The notes beneath the pieces are model-generated. The model saw nothing but the letters and a program-made list of their open reading frames with translations, did no database searches and was not told where the DNA came from. From contig NZ_JAGHQX010000005.1 in the NCBI RefSeq assembly GCF_017744095.1, forward strand, positions 124,001 through 188,000: DNA of 64,000 nt, written 5' to 3'. Shown piece after piece: positions 27,280 to 36,731 of this stretch; within the stretch, counting starts at the first letter, position 1, and each line of letters starts with the position of its first letter. This stretch comes from Shimia sp. R10_1 (lineage in GTDB: Bacteria > Pseudomonadota > Alphaproteobacteria > Rhodobacterales > Rhodobacteraceae). The translations under genes were made by a program, and so were the position numbers.

Positions 27280-28032
27280 ATGAATGATTTTACTGGAAAA
27301 ACCGTGGCTATCACCGGGGCGAGTCGTGGGATTGGGGAGTCTGCTGCGCGGCTTTTCGCCGAGGCTGGGGCAAATGTCGTGCTTCTGGCGCGGAGCGCAT
27401 CGGACATAGAGGCCATTGCTGGCGAAATCGGTGAGCGTGCGCGCGCAATAAAATGTGACGTGGCGGACTATGCTCAGGTCGAAGGGGCATTGCAAAGTGC
27501 AGTCGACACGTTTGGTGGGCTCGATGTGTTGATAAACAATGCTGGGGTTGTGGAGCCGATTGCGCATCTCGCCAGCTCTGACCCAGCGGAATGGGGTCAT
27601 GTCATCGATATCAATCTCAAAGGCGTTTATCATGGGGTGCGTGCTGCGCTGCCGATTATGGAAGCGGCTGGCGGTGGCTCCATCCTGACGATTTCTTCGG
27701 GGGCAGCCCATGGTCCGGTCGAGGCCTGGAGCCATTATTGTGCGTCCAAGGCGGCCGTGCACATGCTGACGCGCTGTGTGGACAAAGAAGCCCGCGACAA
27801 GGGTATTCGTGCGATTGGTCTGAGCCCAGGCACTGTTGCCACGCAGATGCAGCGGGAGATCAAAGCGAGCGGCATTAACCCGGTCAGCAAACTGGAGTGG
27901 TCCGATCACATACCCCCTGAATGGCCTGCTCGCTGTTTGATGTGGATGTGCGGAAGCGAAGCGGATGAATGGTTGGGAGATGAAATTTCCCTGCGCGCGG
28001 AAGATATTCGTCGCAAAGTTGGGCTGATATGA
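27280..28032 (+). CDS. Short-chain dehydrogenase/reductase (SDR)
   Basis: 250 aa classical SDR. Cofactor loop GASRGIGES (~12-20), NNAG near 85, catalytic Ser in TISSGAAHG and Tyr-x3-Lys in HYCASKAAVHML. The residue after the second strand (ARS) suggests NADP use. The start at ATG 27280 follows an AGGGGG stretch; the longer reading adds 39 unlikely residues. It overlaps the enoyl-CoA hydratase by 4 bases, so both may act on an acyl or hydroxyacyl substrate. Confidence 0.88.
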   Translation: MNDFTGKTVAITGASRGIGESAARLFAEAGANVVLLARSASDIEAIAGEIGERARAIKCDVADYAQVEGALQSAVDTFGGLDVLINNAGVVEPIAHLASSDPAEWGHVIDINLKGVYHGVRAALPIMEAAGGGSILTISSGAAHGPVEAWSHYCASKAAVHMLTRCVDKEARDKGIRAIGLSPGTVATQMQREIKASGINPVSKLEWSDHIPPEWPARCLMWMCGSEADEWLGDEISLRAEDIRRKVGLI

Positions 28033-28646
28033 TTTCTCTGGTCAAAGAAGACACCGGGCTTTGGATCGCGACGATCAATCGCCCGGACAAGGCCAATTCA
28101 CTCACCGAAGCAATGCTGGACGAGCTGGCCGGCATTGCCGAGGCGGCGCAGGGTGCGCGCGCATTTATCCTAACAGGGGCTGGGCGGGTCTTTTCGGCAG
28201 GCGCTGACCTTGATGAGGCGCGTGCGGGGCTTGCCACAAGCGCGGTCTGGGAGCGTTTGTCACATGCGATTGCCGCTTTGCCGGGGCTTACCATTGCTGC
28301 GTTGAATGGCACGTTGGCAGGTGGGGCCAATGGCATGGCGCTTGCCTGTGACCTACGTGTTGCCGTGCCAACAGCCAAGTTCTTTTACCCTGTTATGAAG
28401 TTGGGGTTTCTACCGCAGCCTTCCGATCCGGCACGGCTTGCGGCGCTGGTCGGCCCTGCGCGCGCCAAGCTGATTCTGATGGGGGGTGCGAAGCTTTCTG
28501 CGCAGGAAGCCTATCACTTTGGGTTGGTGGATCAACTGGTGGAAGATGGTGATGTGCTGGCAGCGGCGCGTGTTCTGGCGGCGGACACGCTCGCTGCGGA
28601 TCCTGATGTTGCGGCGGGTATCAAGGCAATGTGTGTCTCTGCCTAG
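28029..28646 (+). CDS. Enoyl-CoA hydratase/isomerase family protein
   Basis: 205 aa, shorter than the usual ~260 aa because the C-terminal helical region is reduced. The crotonase fold is recognised by ITGAGRVFSAGADLDEA (oxyanion hole) and ALNGTLAGGANGMALACDLR. The Glu residues of classical enoyl-CoA hydratase are not obvious, so isomerase, hydrolase or lyase activity is possible. Second gene of the SDR operon. Confidence 0.82.
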   Translation: MISLVKEDTGLWIATINRPDKANSLTEAMLDELAGIAEAAQGARAFILTGAGRVFSAGADLDEARAGLATSAVWERLSHAIAALPGLTIAALNGTLAGGANGMALACDLRVAVPTAKFFYPVMKLGFLPQPSDPARLAALVGPARAKLILMGGAKLSAQEAYHFGLVDQLVEDGDVLAAARVLAADTLAADPDVAAGIKAMCVSA

Positions 28647-28696
28647 ACTGTTTCGCCACGTGCCAGTGCCAGTGTCAGGACTTGTGGCGCGGCGCG

Positions 28697-29467
28697 TCAG
28701 TAGTGGCTGGTATAGCCGCCGTCGACCGCCAGCACCTGTCCTGTGACATAGCTTGCGGCTGGGGATGCGAAAAAGAGAATGGCGGGGGCCAGTTCTGCCG
28801 GATTCCCCCAGCGGCCCAGAGACGTTGCGCTTTCAAGTCTGGCGGCAATGTCGGGGTCCTGCGCGGCAGCGGCGTTGGGGGCTGTTTTGAAGAACCCCGG
28901 CGCGATGGCGTTTACATTGATGTTGGCGTGTCCCAGCTCAGCGGCGAGCGCCTTTGTCATGCCGTTGAGCCCCGCTTTGGCGGAGGTGTAGGCCGCATCC
29001 CCGGATTGCGCGATCACCCCCGCAATCGAGGAGATGTTGACGATCCGCCCGTAGCCGCTTGTTTGCATCTGTGCCGCGGCGCGTTGCGCCAGACGAAAGG
29101 GCGCGACGAGATCAACGCCAAACAAGCGGACCAAATCGGCGTGGGTGAAATCTTGTAAGGTGCGGCGATCCCGCATGCCGACATTGTTGATGAGAATGGA
29201 CAGGCTGCCAGCCGCTTGCAGCGTGGCAAAGGCCGCATCTGTCGCGGTTTCATCCGTCACGTCAAAGGCGAGCGGGCTGGCTTTCAGCCCGCGATTTGTA
29301 AAGTCATCAGCGATGATCTGGCAACGATCCTGCGCGCGGCCATTGATCCAGACATGGGCGCCGGCTTCGGCGAGCAGTGCGGCTGCGGCGCGCCCCATGC
29401 CATCTGTGCTGCCGGTGATGAGCGCGTTTTGGCCGGATAGATCAAAGCAGGGCAGTGCAGGGGGCAT
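28697..29467 (-). CDS. Short-chain dehydrogenase/reductase (gluconate 5-dehydrogenase-like)
   Basis: 256 aa classical SDR. Cofactor loop ITGSTDGMGRAAA, NNVG, Ser in NISSIAGVI and Tyr-x3-Lys in AYTSAKAGLNGM; it ends with GQVLAVDGGYTSHY. It resembles sugar-acid and 3-oxoacyl reductases of the SDR family. Convergent with the hydratase gene and divergent from the UPF0262 gene, so it is transcribed alone. Confidence 0.85.
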   Translation of the reverse strand: MPPALPCFDLSGQNALITGSTDGMGRAAAALLAEAGAHVWINGRAQDRCQIIADDFTNRGLKASPLAFDVTDETATDAAFATLQAAGSLSILINNVGMRDRRTLQDFTHADLVRLFGVDLVAPFRLAQRAAAQMQTSGYGRIVNISSIAGVIAQSGDAAYTSAKAGLNGMTKALAAELGHANINVNAIAPGFFKTAPNAAAAQDPDIAARLESATSLGRWGNPAELAPAILFFASPAASYVTGQVLAVDGGYTSHY

Positions 29468-29625
29468 TGTCTAATCCTTTTGCGGCGCCGATTGGCTGAG
29501 CCATCGCCCATAGGCGTGTGCGCTGTCAAGTTGCGCCGCTGCGGCACGGGGCGCTCAGACGCATAGACAAGGCGGGCATGGCTAGGCTACTGATGCTGCA
29601 TTGCAAAAAGCGAGAAGAGGCAGAT

Positions 29626-30105
29626 ATGTCCCGGATCAGCCACATTCAGATTGACGACCACAACCTGCCGCCGCCCACGCCGGAGATCGATCAGGAGCGC
29701 AAGGTCGCGATTTTCGATCTTCTTGAGGACAACAGTTTTGATTTGCCCAAACGGGATGATCGGGCTGTACCGGATGGGCCGTTTTCGGTTGATCTAGCCA
29801 TTCGCGATAAGCGGTTGGTGTTTGATGTGGCCACAGAGGCAGGTGACAAGGCGGCGGAGTTTCACCTGAGCCTGAGCCCGTTTCGACAGGTGGTGAAAGA
29901 TTATTGGGCGATCTGCGAGAGCTACTTTGATGCGGTCAAAAATCTGCCGCCGAGCCAGATCGAGACAATAGATATGGCGCGGCGCGGTATTCACAATGAG
30001 GGCGCGCGTGTTTTGCAGGAGCGTTTGGAGGGCAAGGCTGAGGTGGATACGGATACTGCGCGCCGGCTGTTCACCTTGATCTGCGTGCTGCATTTCGGAG
30101 GCTGA
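29626..30105 (+). CDS. UPF0262 family protein
   Basis: 159 aa, soluble. The start MSRISHIQIDD and FHLSLSPFRQVVKDYWAICE are typical of this alphaproteobacterial family of unknown function. The open frame extends 36 codons upstream, but the AGAGG before ATG 29626 fixes the start. It is the first gene of the conserved UPF0262 / LMW phosphatase / infA / maf / RNase G / yacG series. Confidence 0.9.
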   Translation: MSRISHIQIDDHNLPPPTPEIDQERKVAIFDLLEDNSFDLPKRDDRAVPDGPFSVDLAIRDKRLVFDVATEAGDKAAEFHLSLSPFRQVVKDYWAICESYFDAVKNLPPSQIETIDMARRGIHNEGARVLQERLEGKAEVDTDTARRLFTLICVLHFGG

Positions 30106-30110
30106 TATCG

Positions 30111-30587
30111 ATGGCCACGTCAGACGATAAATGCCCGTTGCCGCAGTCTGTTCTGTTTTGTTGTGACCAGAATGCAGTGCGTTCTCCGATGGCCGAAGGC
30201 ATTATGAAGAAATTCTACGGCCTTGATGTTTATGTGCAATCCGCAGGCATTCGCAGCGATCTTGATATCGATGGTTTTGCCATTGCTGTGTGTGATGAGA
30301 TTGGCGTGGAGCTTGCCCGCCACAGAACGCGCAGCTTTGAAGAAATGGAGAAGCTGGGTGATGATCTGTCAAGCTTTGACATGGTGGTGGCGCTGACGCC
30401 CGCGAGTCGCTCAGAGGCGGAGAAGTTGACGCGGTTTGATCATCTGGAGCTTGAGTTCTGGCCGGTGACCGATCCGACTGGCGTCGCTGCTGGAGACGGG
30501 CGTGACGCCAAGCTCGCGGCCTACCGCATCGCGCGCGATGAGATCGTGGCCTATCTGCAAACGCGTTGGGGTGCGTCGCCTTTGTAG
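30111..30587 (+). CDS. Low-molecular-weight protein tyrosine phosphatase family protein
   Basis: 158 aa. The P-loop CDQNAVRSPMAEG follows C-x5-R-S, the catalytic signature shared by LMW phosphatases and ArsC-type arsenate reductases. The general acid Asp lies in the VTDPTG loop (~125). The family's usual role in this fixed synteny is unknown. It is 5 bases after the UPF0262 gene. Confidence 0.88.
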   Translation: MATSDDKCPLPQSVLFCCDQNAVRSPMAEGIMKKFYGLDVYVQSAGIRSDLDIDGFAIAVCDEIGVELARHRTRSFEEMEKLGDDLSSFDMVVALTPASRSEAEKLTRFDHLELEFWPVTDPTGVAAGDGRDAKLAAYRIARDEIVAYLQTRWGASPL

Positions 30588-30670
30588 CGACTGCAAAAGT
30601 TTGGCGGCGATAACGGTTTGTTTGCCAAGTTTCTCGATGGTGGTGCCGTACTTTCAGCGAGGAACAGTTT

Positions 30671-32437
30671 ATGCCGCATGTGTCAAAGCGACGTTCGAAG
30701 GAGGAAGCGTCGGAGTTGCGCCAGATTCAGAGCCTGTATGACAGGGGGGAATTTAGAAATGCGTTGTTTCGATCGCAAAAAGTTCTGAAATCACTCCCTG
30801 ATCACGTTGGGCTGAACGCTTTGTCTGGTTTTGCAGCGGAAAAGATCGGAGATGTTGAGCTGGCGGATCAATTACTGTCAAGGGCTGCTGATTTGGCGCG
30901 GGCCTCTGGTGGGTTTGCATTGGATTTGCCGCAGGGTTTGAAGAAAGCTGGTCGCTGGCAGCTCGCGATTCCGCTCTTCGTTTTGGCTTTAGAAAAGAAC
31001 CAAAATCAGGCCGATGCACTTAATGGGCTTGGGCGTTGCCTTCTAGAGCTTGGTGATTTGGGGAATGCGCTCGTTGTTTTGGCAGATGCGCTAAAGTTCA
31101 GTCCTGATAATGCTGCTTATGCAGCAGATCTTGGGGAAGCATTTGATAAGTCTGGTCAGCAATCACAAGCATTGAACTGTTATCAAATTGCGCGACGTCT
31201 TGATCCTGACGAGATTGCCTACCTGCATAATGTTGTGAGGTTGAGTTACGCAGTTGGCGAGTTTGATCAAAGTTTAGAAGTCTTGGGCGAAGGGCTGACG
31301 CGGTGGCCTCAAGATCCCGCTATTTTGAACAATCACGCCAGCGTGTTGATTGCACTGGGGCGGACTGAAGAGGCGATCGAACAGTGGCGATTGGCTATGG
31401 ATGTCGATCCTTCTTACAGTATCGCTTATAGTAACCTTGCTTGTCGTTCGTTGAGTTCAAGGATCAAGGATCTTGAGGAGCGGATCGACCGCCAGCTGAG
31501 TCGTAAGCCGCGTGCCGAAGATGAGAGGCGCTTCAGAATTGCTAAGGTTGATCTTTATGAAGATCGCGGTGCGTTTGATCAGGCGTATAGTAATTTGCTG
31601 GCTGCCAATGCGCTCCGACTTAAAGATTCGGCATGGCGTATAGAAAATGAAGAGTGTCGAGTTGCGCAGCTTAAAGCTCAGTTTAGTTCCCAGCCGGAGC
31701 TGTCTGTCAGCAGCGATGAACATGAAATCACGCCAATTTTCATTATCGGCATGCCGAGATCAGGCACTTCATTGGTGGAAGCCATTGTCGGGCGTCATAG
31801 CGAGGTGACACCGCTTGGAGAGTTGGACCACATTGCTTGCTTGGTAAACCAGCTAGGTCTCTTGGGAGACACGTTTTCTGCAGATCAGGCTGCTCAGTTT
31901 AAGCGCTGTTATCTGTCGCGTATTTCAGGCAGGGGGCAGACCCGTTTTGTGACGGACAAGATGCCCCAGAACTTCTTTGCGCTTGGTCACATAATCACAT
32001 CTATGCCTGAGGCAAAGGTAATTCACGTTCGTCGAGACCCAAAGGCCTGTTGCTGGTCGAACTTTCGGCATTCTTTTAGCAGTGATGGGCTTGAATATTC
32101 TTACGACATCGAGGGGCTGATACGGTTTTTTGAGCTTTACCAGGATCTTATGGATTTCTGGCGCGCGCGCTATCCGGGACGTATCATTGAGCTTGATTAT
32201 GAAGGGCTGGTTTCGAGCCCGGAGACTGAAATCCGGGCTTTGATAGAAGTGCTTGGTTTGGAGTGGCAGGAGGCGTGTTTATCGCCGCAAGAAAGCAGCG
32301 AGGTTATTAGAACCGCTTCCCAGGCGCAGGTGCGCAAGAAGATCTACAAAGGCAGTTCGCAAGGTTGGCGCAAGTATGAAGCGCAGGCGGGGGAATGGCT
32401 CAGTCGTCTGCCTGAGCATCGGCCTTTGTCGGGCTGA
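30671..32437 (+). CDS. TPR-repeat sulfotransferase
   Basis: 588 aa. About 320 residues of tetratricopeptide repeats (for example ALNGLGRCLLELGDLGNALV) precede a PAPS-dependent sulfotransferase domain. The 5'-phosphosulfate loop is IIGMPRSGTSLVEAIVGRH (~355) and the 3'-phosphate site is VIHVRRDPKACCWSNFRHSF (~450). It should sulfate a carbohydrate or peptide acceptor held by the TPR part. Codon use is more AT-rich than in its neighbours. It interrupts the normal phosphatase-infA junction, so it is probably acquired. A GAGG site lies before the ATG. Confidence 0.88.
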   Translation: MPHVSKRRSKEEASELRQIQSLYDRGEFRNALFRSQKVLKSLPDHVGLNALSGFAAEKIGDVELADQLLSRAADLARASGGFALDLPQGLKKAGRWQLAIPLFVLALEKNQNQADALNGLGRCLLELGDLGNALVVLADALKFSPDNAAYAADLGEAFDKSGQQSQALNCYQIARRLDPDEIAYLHNVVRLSYAVGEFDQSLEVLGEGLTRWPQDPAILNNHASVLIALGRTEEAIEQWRLAMDVDPSYSIAYSNLACRSLSSRIKDLEERIDRQLSRKPRAEDERRFRIAKVDLYEDRGAFDQAYSNLLAANALRLKDSAWRIENEECRVAQLKAQFSSQPELSVSSDEHEITPIFIIGMPRSGTSLVEAIVGRHSEVTPLGELDHIACLVNQLGLLGDTFSADQAAQFKRCYLSRISGRGQTRFVTDKMPQNFFALGHIITSMPEAKVIHVRRDPKACCWSNFRHSFSSDGLEYSYDIEGLIRFFELYQDLMDFWRARYPGRIIELDYEGLVSSPETEIRALIEVLGLEWQEACLSPQESSEVIRTASQAQVRKKIYKGSSQGWRKYEAQAGEWLSRLPEHRPLSG

Positions 32438-32555
32438 GGAGCGCTTTATAGTGTCACTTTTGCTCTATTATCTGGAGTTTGCCCTTGAAACGCAGCACAT
32501 TTGGGATCATTTAGGGGCAGCCCGCACCAGGCGGGTGTAATGTGAAGGAGAAACC

Positions 32556-32774
32556 ATGGCCAAGGAAGAACTGCTCGAATTTCCCGGTGTCGTGAAGGAA
32601 CTCCTGCCCAATGCGACGTTTCGGGTCGAGCTGGAAAACGGCCATGAGATCATCGCACATACGGCAGGCAAGATGCGCAAAAACCGCATCCGCGTTCTGG
32701 CTGGCGACAAAGTTCAAGTCGAGATGACACCTTATGATCTGACCAAGGGTCGGATCAACTATCGCTTCAAGTAA
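32556..32774 (+). CDS. infA: Translation initiation factor IF-1
   Basis: 72 aa, normal length. [20 protein letters not shown] and [20 protein letters not shown] are standard for the S1-like OB-fold of IF-1, which blocks the 30S A site during initiation. GAAGGAG lies 7 bases before the ATG. The preceding intergenic space carries a GCCCGC/GCGGGT hairpin and presumably a promoter. Confidence 0.98.
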   Translation: MAKEELLEFPGVVKELLPNATFRVELENGHEIIAHTAGKMRKNRIRVLAGDKVQVEMTPYDLTKGRINYRFK

Positions 32775-32807
32775 GCCTTTGCGCGGACAGTCAAAACGAG
32801 GTCCTGG

Positions 32808-33383
32808 ATGAAACTGATCTTGGGCTCTGGCAGTCCGCGCCGCAGCGAATTGCTGGCACAAATTGGGGTCGTGGCTGATGAAATTCGCCCCCCTGATATC
32901 GACGAGACCCCCCACAAAAATGAACTCCCGCGGCCTTATTGCGCGCGGATTGCCGCGCAAAAGGCCGCGGCGGTGCAGGCGGCAGCTGAGGATATTGTGC
33001 TGTGCGCTGATACCACTGTGGCGTTGGGGCGGCGTATTATGGGCAAACCTGCTGATGCAGGTGAAGCGGCGGCGTTTCTTATGGCGCTCTCCGGGCGTCG
33101 CCATCGGGTGATCACTGCGGTTGCGGTGCGCCGAGGGGCGCAGCTTTGGACACGCGAGGTGGAAAGCGCTGTCAAAATGAAGCGACTGTCCAATGAAGAG
33201 CTCAATGCCTATCTTGCCACCGGCGATTGGGACGGCAAAGCAGGGGGCTATGCCATTCAGGGCCCGGCCGGTGCGTTCATTCCGTGGATTTCCGGGTCTT
33301 TTACCGGCATTGTGGGGCTGCCCGTGTCAGAAACCGTCGGGCTTTTGCAGGCCGCGGGTTATCCGCTTTTTCAAAACACATAA
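32808..33383 (+). CDS. maf: Maf-type nucleoside triphosphate pyrophosphatase
   Basis: 191 aa. The family signature [11 protein letters not shown] is at the N-terminus and [16 protein letters not shown] near 70. Maf proteins hydrolyse non-canonical or modified pyrimidine nucleotides (dTTP/UTP type) and are linked to septum control. Third gene of the infA-maf-rng-yacG operon. Confidence 0.93.
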   Translation: MKLILGSGSPRRSELLAQIGVVADEIRPPDIDETPHKNELPRPYCARIAAQKAAAVQAAAEDIVLCADTTVALGRRIMGKPADAGEAAAFLMALSGRRHRVITAVAVRRGAQLWTREVESAVKMKRLSNEELNAYLATGDWDGKAGGYAIQGPAGAFIPWISGSFTGIVGLPVSETVGLLQAAGYPLFQNT

Positions 33384-33395
33384 AAGGATGCGCAC

Positions 33396-34430
33396 ATGAA
33401 GGGGCGTCAGATTATTCTCGACCACATCAATGGGCGCGAGGCCGCTGCCCTTATGGTGGATGGCATGCTGGACGATGTGCTGATTGACGCAGATGCACCG
33501 CGGATCGGCACAATTTACCGCGCCATTGCCGACCGTCCTGTGAAAGGGCAGGGCGGGATGTTTTTGAAAACGCCCGATGGGACAGCGTTTTTGCGGCAGG
33601 TGAAGGGGCTTGCGCCGGGTGACACCTTGCTGGTGCAGGTCACAGGGATGGCGGAGCCCGGCAAAGCCATTCCGGTCACTCAGAAAATCCTGTTCAAGAG
33701 CCGCTACGTGATTGTCACCCCTGGCGCGCCGGGTGTGAATGTGAGTCGGTCGATCCGTGATGATGATGCGCGCGATGCGCTGTTGGCGATTGCCCATGCT
33801 GAAGCGGGCGGTTTGCCGGAAGAGGCGCGAATTGGCCTGATTCTTCGTTCTGCTTGTGAAGGCGCTGCAGAAGACGAGATTGCCGAGGATATCCGCACAA
33901 TGTTGGATCTCTGTGAAGCGACTCTGGCGGATGCGGAAGGTGCTGCGGAATTGCTGAGTGTGGGCGACGGGCCGCATGTCGCGGCTTGGCGTGACTGGTC
34001 GGAGCAAGCAGAAGTTGTGACCCAGGAGGGCAGCTTTGACAGCCATGGCGTGCTGGATGCGTTGGAGATGGCGGAAGGTGCTGAGGTCGCGCTGGGAGGC
34101 GGTGCTTACATGTATGTGGAGCCGACTCGTGCTTTGGTGGCGGTAGATGTGAACACTGGCGGCGACACTTCACCTGCTGCAGGGACAAAAGCCAACTTTG
34201 CCGTTGCCAAAGCACTGCCGCGGGCGTTGCGTGTGCGCGGACTTGGTGGGCAGATTGTGCTGGATTTGGCGCCTATGCCGAAGAAAGATCGCCGCGGTTT
34301 TGAGAGCGCTCTGCGCGCAGCCTTTAAACGTGACGTGATTGAGACCACAATGGTTGGCTGGACTCCGCTTGGACACTACGAGTTGCAGCGAAAAAACGCC
34401 CGCGCACCGCTTTCGGAGCTGCTAGAATGA
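33396..34430 (+). CDS. rng: Compact ribonuclease E/G family protein
   Basis: 344 aa, much shorter than E. coli RNase G (489). The catalytic aspartates are kept in LVAVDVNTGGDTSPA and IVLDLAPMPKKDRRG. No C-P-x-C zinc-link follows, so tetramer formation as in RNase E is not expected. N-terminal S1-like residues are reduced. It should process rRNA or mRNA, possibly with a broader role because a full RNase E is presumably encoded elsewhere. It overlaps yacG by 4 bases. Confidence 0.85.
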   Translation: MKGRQIILDHINGREAAALMVDGMLDDVLIDADAPRIGTIYRAIADRPVKGQGGMFLKTPDGTAFLRQVKGLAPGDTLLVQVTGMAEPGKAIPVTQKILFKSRYVIVTPGAPGVNVSRSIRDDDARDALLAIAHAEAGGLPEEARIGLILRSACEGAAEDEIAEDIRTMLDLCEATLADAEGAAELLSVGDGPHVAAWRDWSEQAEVVTQEGSFDSHGVLDALEMAEGAEVALGGGAYMYVEPTRALVAVDVNTGGDTSPAAGTKANFAVAKALPRALRVRGLGGQIVLDLAPMPKKDRRGFESALRAAFKRDVIETTMVGWTPLGHYELQRKNARAPLSELLE

Positions 34431-34609
34431 GCTGCCCGATCTGCAAGAAAACGGCGGTAGCTGAGTATCGCCCATTTTGCTCCAAACGTTGCGCAGATGT
34501 CGACCTAAGCAAGTGGTTTTCTGGCGACTATGCCGTGCCTTCTCAAGACCCTGAGGAGGTTGTCGAAGCTATAGAGGCGTTGGAAAAACGATCCTCGAAA
34601 TTACATTGA
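34427..34609 (+). CDS. yacG: Zinc-ribbon DNA gyrase inhibitor YacG
   Basis: 60 aa. CPICKK at the start and PFCSKRCADVDLSKWFSGDY give the four zinc cysteines and the D-L-x-x-W signature. YacG binds GyrB in E. coli. Last protein gene of the operon, immediately upstream of tRNA-Phe. Confidence 0.93.
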   Translation: MSCPICKKTAVAEYRPFCSKRCADVDLSKWFSGDYAVPSQDPEEVVEAIEALEKRSSKLH

Positions 34610-34687
34610 TTTTTTTCACATTTCCCTCTGGACAGCCCCGCGTTGCTGACATAGAAGGCCCACACCCAAGGCGAACAGCCTTCCCAT

Positions 34688-34762
34688 GCCCGGGTAGCTC
34701 AGGGGTAGAGCAGTGGATTGAAAATCCTCGTGTCGGTGGTTCGATTCCGCCCCCGGGCACCA
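34688..34762 (+). tRNA. tRNA-Phe (anticodon GAA)
   Basis: 75 bases including an encoded CCA. Acceptor stem GCCCGGG pairs with CCCGGGC, D-loop AGCTCAGGGGTAGAGC, anticodon loop TTGAAAA and T-loop GGTTCGATTCC are all in place. Its 3' 49 bases plus TT are the left attachment repeat of the genomic island that follows. Confidence 0.98.
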
Positions 34763-34764
34763 TT
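34714..34764 (+). repeat. attL: direct repeat of the genomic island in tRNA-Phe
   Basis: 51 bases from the anticodon stem through the CCA and two extra T are identical to 49058-49108. Identity stops at 34765 (A versus T). Such repeats are the usual product of tyrosine-integrase insertion into a tRNA 3' end; the tRNA gene stays intact on this side. Confidence 0.95.
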
Positions 34765-34925
34765 ATCAAGCAAGTTAACAGAATATCCCAAAGGCAACCG
34801 AATGTTCGCGCAGCCGCATTTTGTAACTGTGCGCAATGTGATCGTTTTGTGTGTTGAAGACTGCGGTCGACCCCTTCACGTTCCCGCGGCGTAAACCCCC
34901 AAATCAGGAAACATGTGAAGTCGTG

Positions 34926-36221
34926 ATGTCGCCAACAACCTTTCCTCTCAAGTTTAGGAACATACCACCGGGTTTCACGTCCGATAGTCTGGTCAGTGTA
35001 CCGTACACACTTGCAAAATACAGCGCAGCAAATGGGCGAAAGTCTCAACCTGTGCTGGCCGGAAGGAACGTTTTTGCTCCATCAATCAATCTGAACGAGT
35101 ACAACTGCACCGCCGTGGTCGATTGGCTCGAAGTTGCGATGGAAACGCCTGCGAACCACCAAGCTGTCAATATCTATAGGTACTTGAACAATGAGCTGAG
35201 AGACCTTGGGTCGCCTTCCACGGTGCATGTATCGGGTCCTGAACGAGAAGCTGGATACAAAGGCCGTCTATTTCTGGTTCGGATTCAGCAGCCGCGCTTG
35301 CGCTCAGCCCTTATGTTGTTTGACAGGGCAGCAAAGTACTACAACGTCGACGTACCGCACGTAGGATTTCTGAAAGTCAGAGGAATCGAGGTATCCATTG
35401 ATTTCAAAGCAAGGGCTAATCAGGACCTGTCTTCTGACGAGCGCAATCTCAAGCGGTGGCAGATCCAAGACCTACTCTGGAGACACTTGCGCGTTGAGCC
35501 CCGCTTCACCCAACGAGAGAACTGTTCACCCAGGTTTGTTCAGATTAGACAGTCGCCGAGCGGACTGAAACGAGCTGGTGCATCGTTTGTCGTTAGGCAG
35601 ACGTCCCCCAAACCAGGGTCAGCGATTTCATTGGCCGGTCTCGATGCACATAGTTCTTCGTCTTTGATGCTTGCAGCGTATCATCAACCTCATCTCGACA
35701 TGACCTACTATGTTGGCTCCAACCAGGAAAGCGTTTTGCTGAGGATTATGGACAAATGCTCAGACAGAAGGGATCCAAGCAGGGGTACGAGGGTTGCGTT
35801 GCCGGAAGAAGATTGGCGCGCAAGGATTGAGGTCAGTCTTCTAGCGGAGGACAAAACAACGGGTGTTCCGGCCGCACTTGGCGTAGATACGCTCAGAGAT
35901 CTGATCGGATTCAGGTTCCGAGACATTCGAAAGCCGATGTTTGAGTTCTTTGTCCCTACATTTGATGGAGATGGAACTGCTGCGATTCCAGGATTGGGAA
36001 CCAAAGTATCGGAGTATGAAGCGTTCCGACGCGGGGGTGTCTACGGCCTCGATCGCTTGCTCAGATCGCTGCACGTTACTGCGACACAAACGGATCTTCT
36101 CGCTGATGGACATTTGCACGCTCACCCGTTGGGCAAGAAGGGTAAACTTGTCTCCTACGTTGACTTGAACAGCAAACTGGATCGGGCCTTGAAGGCACTT
36201 GAGAAGCGCTGGGCTTTATAG
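34926..36221 (+). CDS. Unknown island protein, possibly a replication initiator
   Basis: 431 aa from ATG 34926 (an in-frame GTG at 34851 would add 25 residues; neither has a strong ribosome-binding site). The layout, with NCTAVVDWLEVAME near the start, GIEVSIDFKAR in the middle and WRARIEVSLLAED later, recalls phage and plasmid replication proteins of the gene II/X type. I see no certain catalytic motif, so this is only a hint. It is the first gene behind attL, a common site for excision or replication genes of integrative elements. Confidence 0.6.
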   Translation: MSPTTFPLKFRNIPPGFTSDSLVSVPYTLAKYSAANGRKSQPVLAGRNVFAPSINLNEYNCTAVVDWLEVAMETPANHQAVNIYRYLNNELRDLGSPSTVHVSGPEREAGYKGRLFLVRIQQPRLRSALMLFDRAAKYYNVDVPHVGFLKVRGIEVSIDFKARANQDLSSDERNLKRWQIQDLLWRHLRVEPRFTQRENCSPRFVQIRQSPSGLKRAGASFVVRQTSPKPGSAISLAGLDAHSSSSLMLAAYHQPHLDMTYYVGSNQESVLLRIMDKCSDRRDPSRGTRVALPEEDWRARIEVSLLAEDKTTGVPAALGVDTLRDLIGFRFRDIRKPMFEFFVPTFDGDGTAAIPGLGTKVSEYEAFRRGGVYGLDRLLRSLHVTATQTDLLADGHLHAHPLGKKGKLVSYVDLNSKLDRALKALEKRWAL

Positions 36222-36731
36222 CGGAAGGTGAGCGCCGCGGGGGCTGAGGTCACACTGGTTTTCGCAACATTTACTGACGGAATATCCTTATAGAGGGATC
36301 GTCTCAAATCCGGTGGAGTGCAGGTATCCAGCTATACCAGCCTGGCCGATGCGCATAAGGATAGCTATCACAATAGATTGCGTTGCTGCTCAACCCTAAT
36401 AACTTCAGTATATACATAGATCTCACTACAAATCAGAACACAGAGATAGACGGAAAAGAGATTGCAGAAAAACCCACTCACCTGACCACTCTTGCAAGCT
36501 TACTCCGTCAGTACACTGCTGGTGATTGATAAACGAAGTGAAAGCGGGCCGGTTAGATGGGATCATTGGAGGCCGCACATCTCTTATTCTCAAGCTCTTG
36601 CTTTCCGTCAGTCTGCATGTGCTTTCTTTGAAACTTGGTCGGTCAATTGAGAGATTTCCATCGGCAGAACGCGGAGCCTTCGGGATTTGAGAAGTTGGAG
36701 AATCCATACGCTCTGCATCGGTTGGAAAAGA
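36222..36731. other. Gene-free stretch inside the island
   Basis: About 510 bases with no convincing ORF and a lower GC content than the host. It holds one arm (36285-36296) of a 12-bp inverted repeat whose partner is at 37761-37772. Confidence 0.5.
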
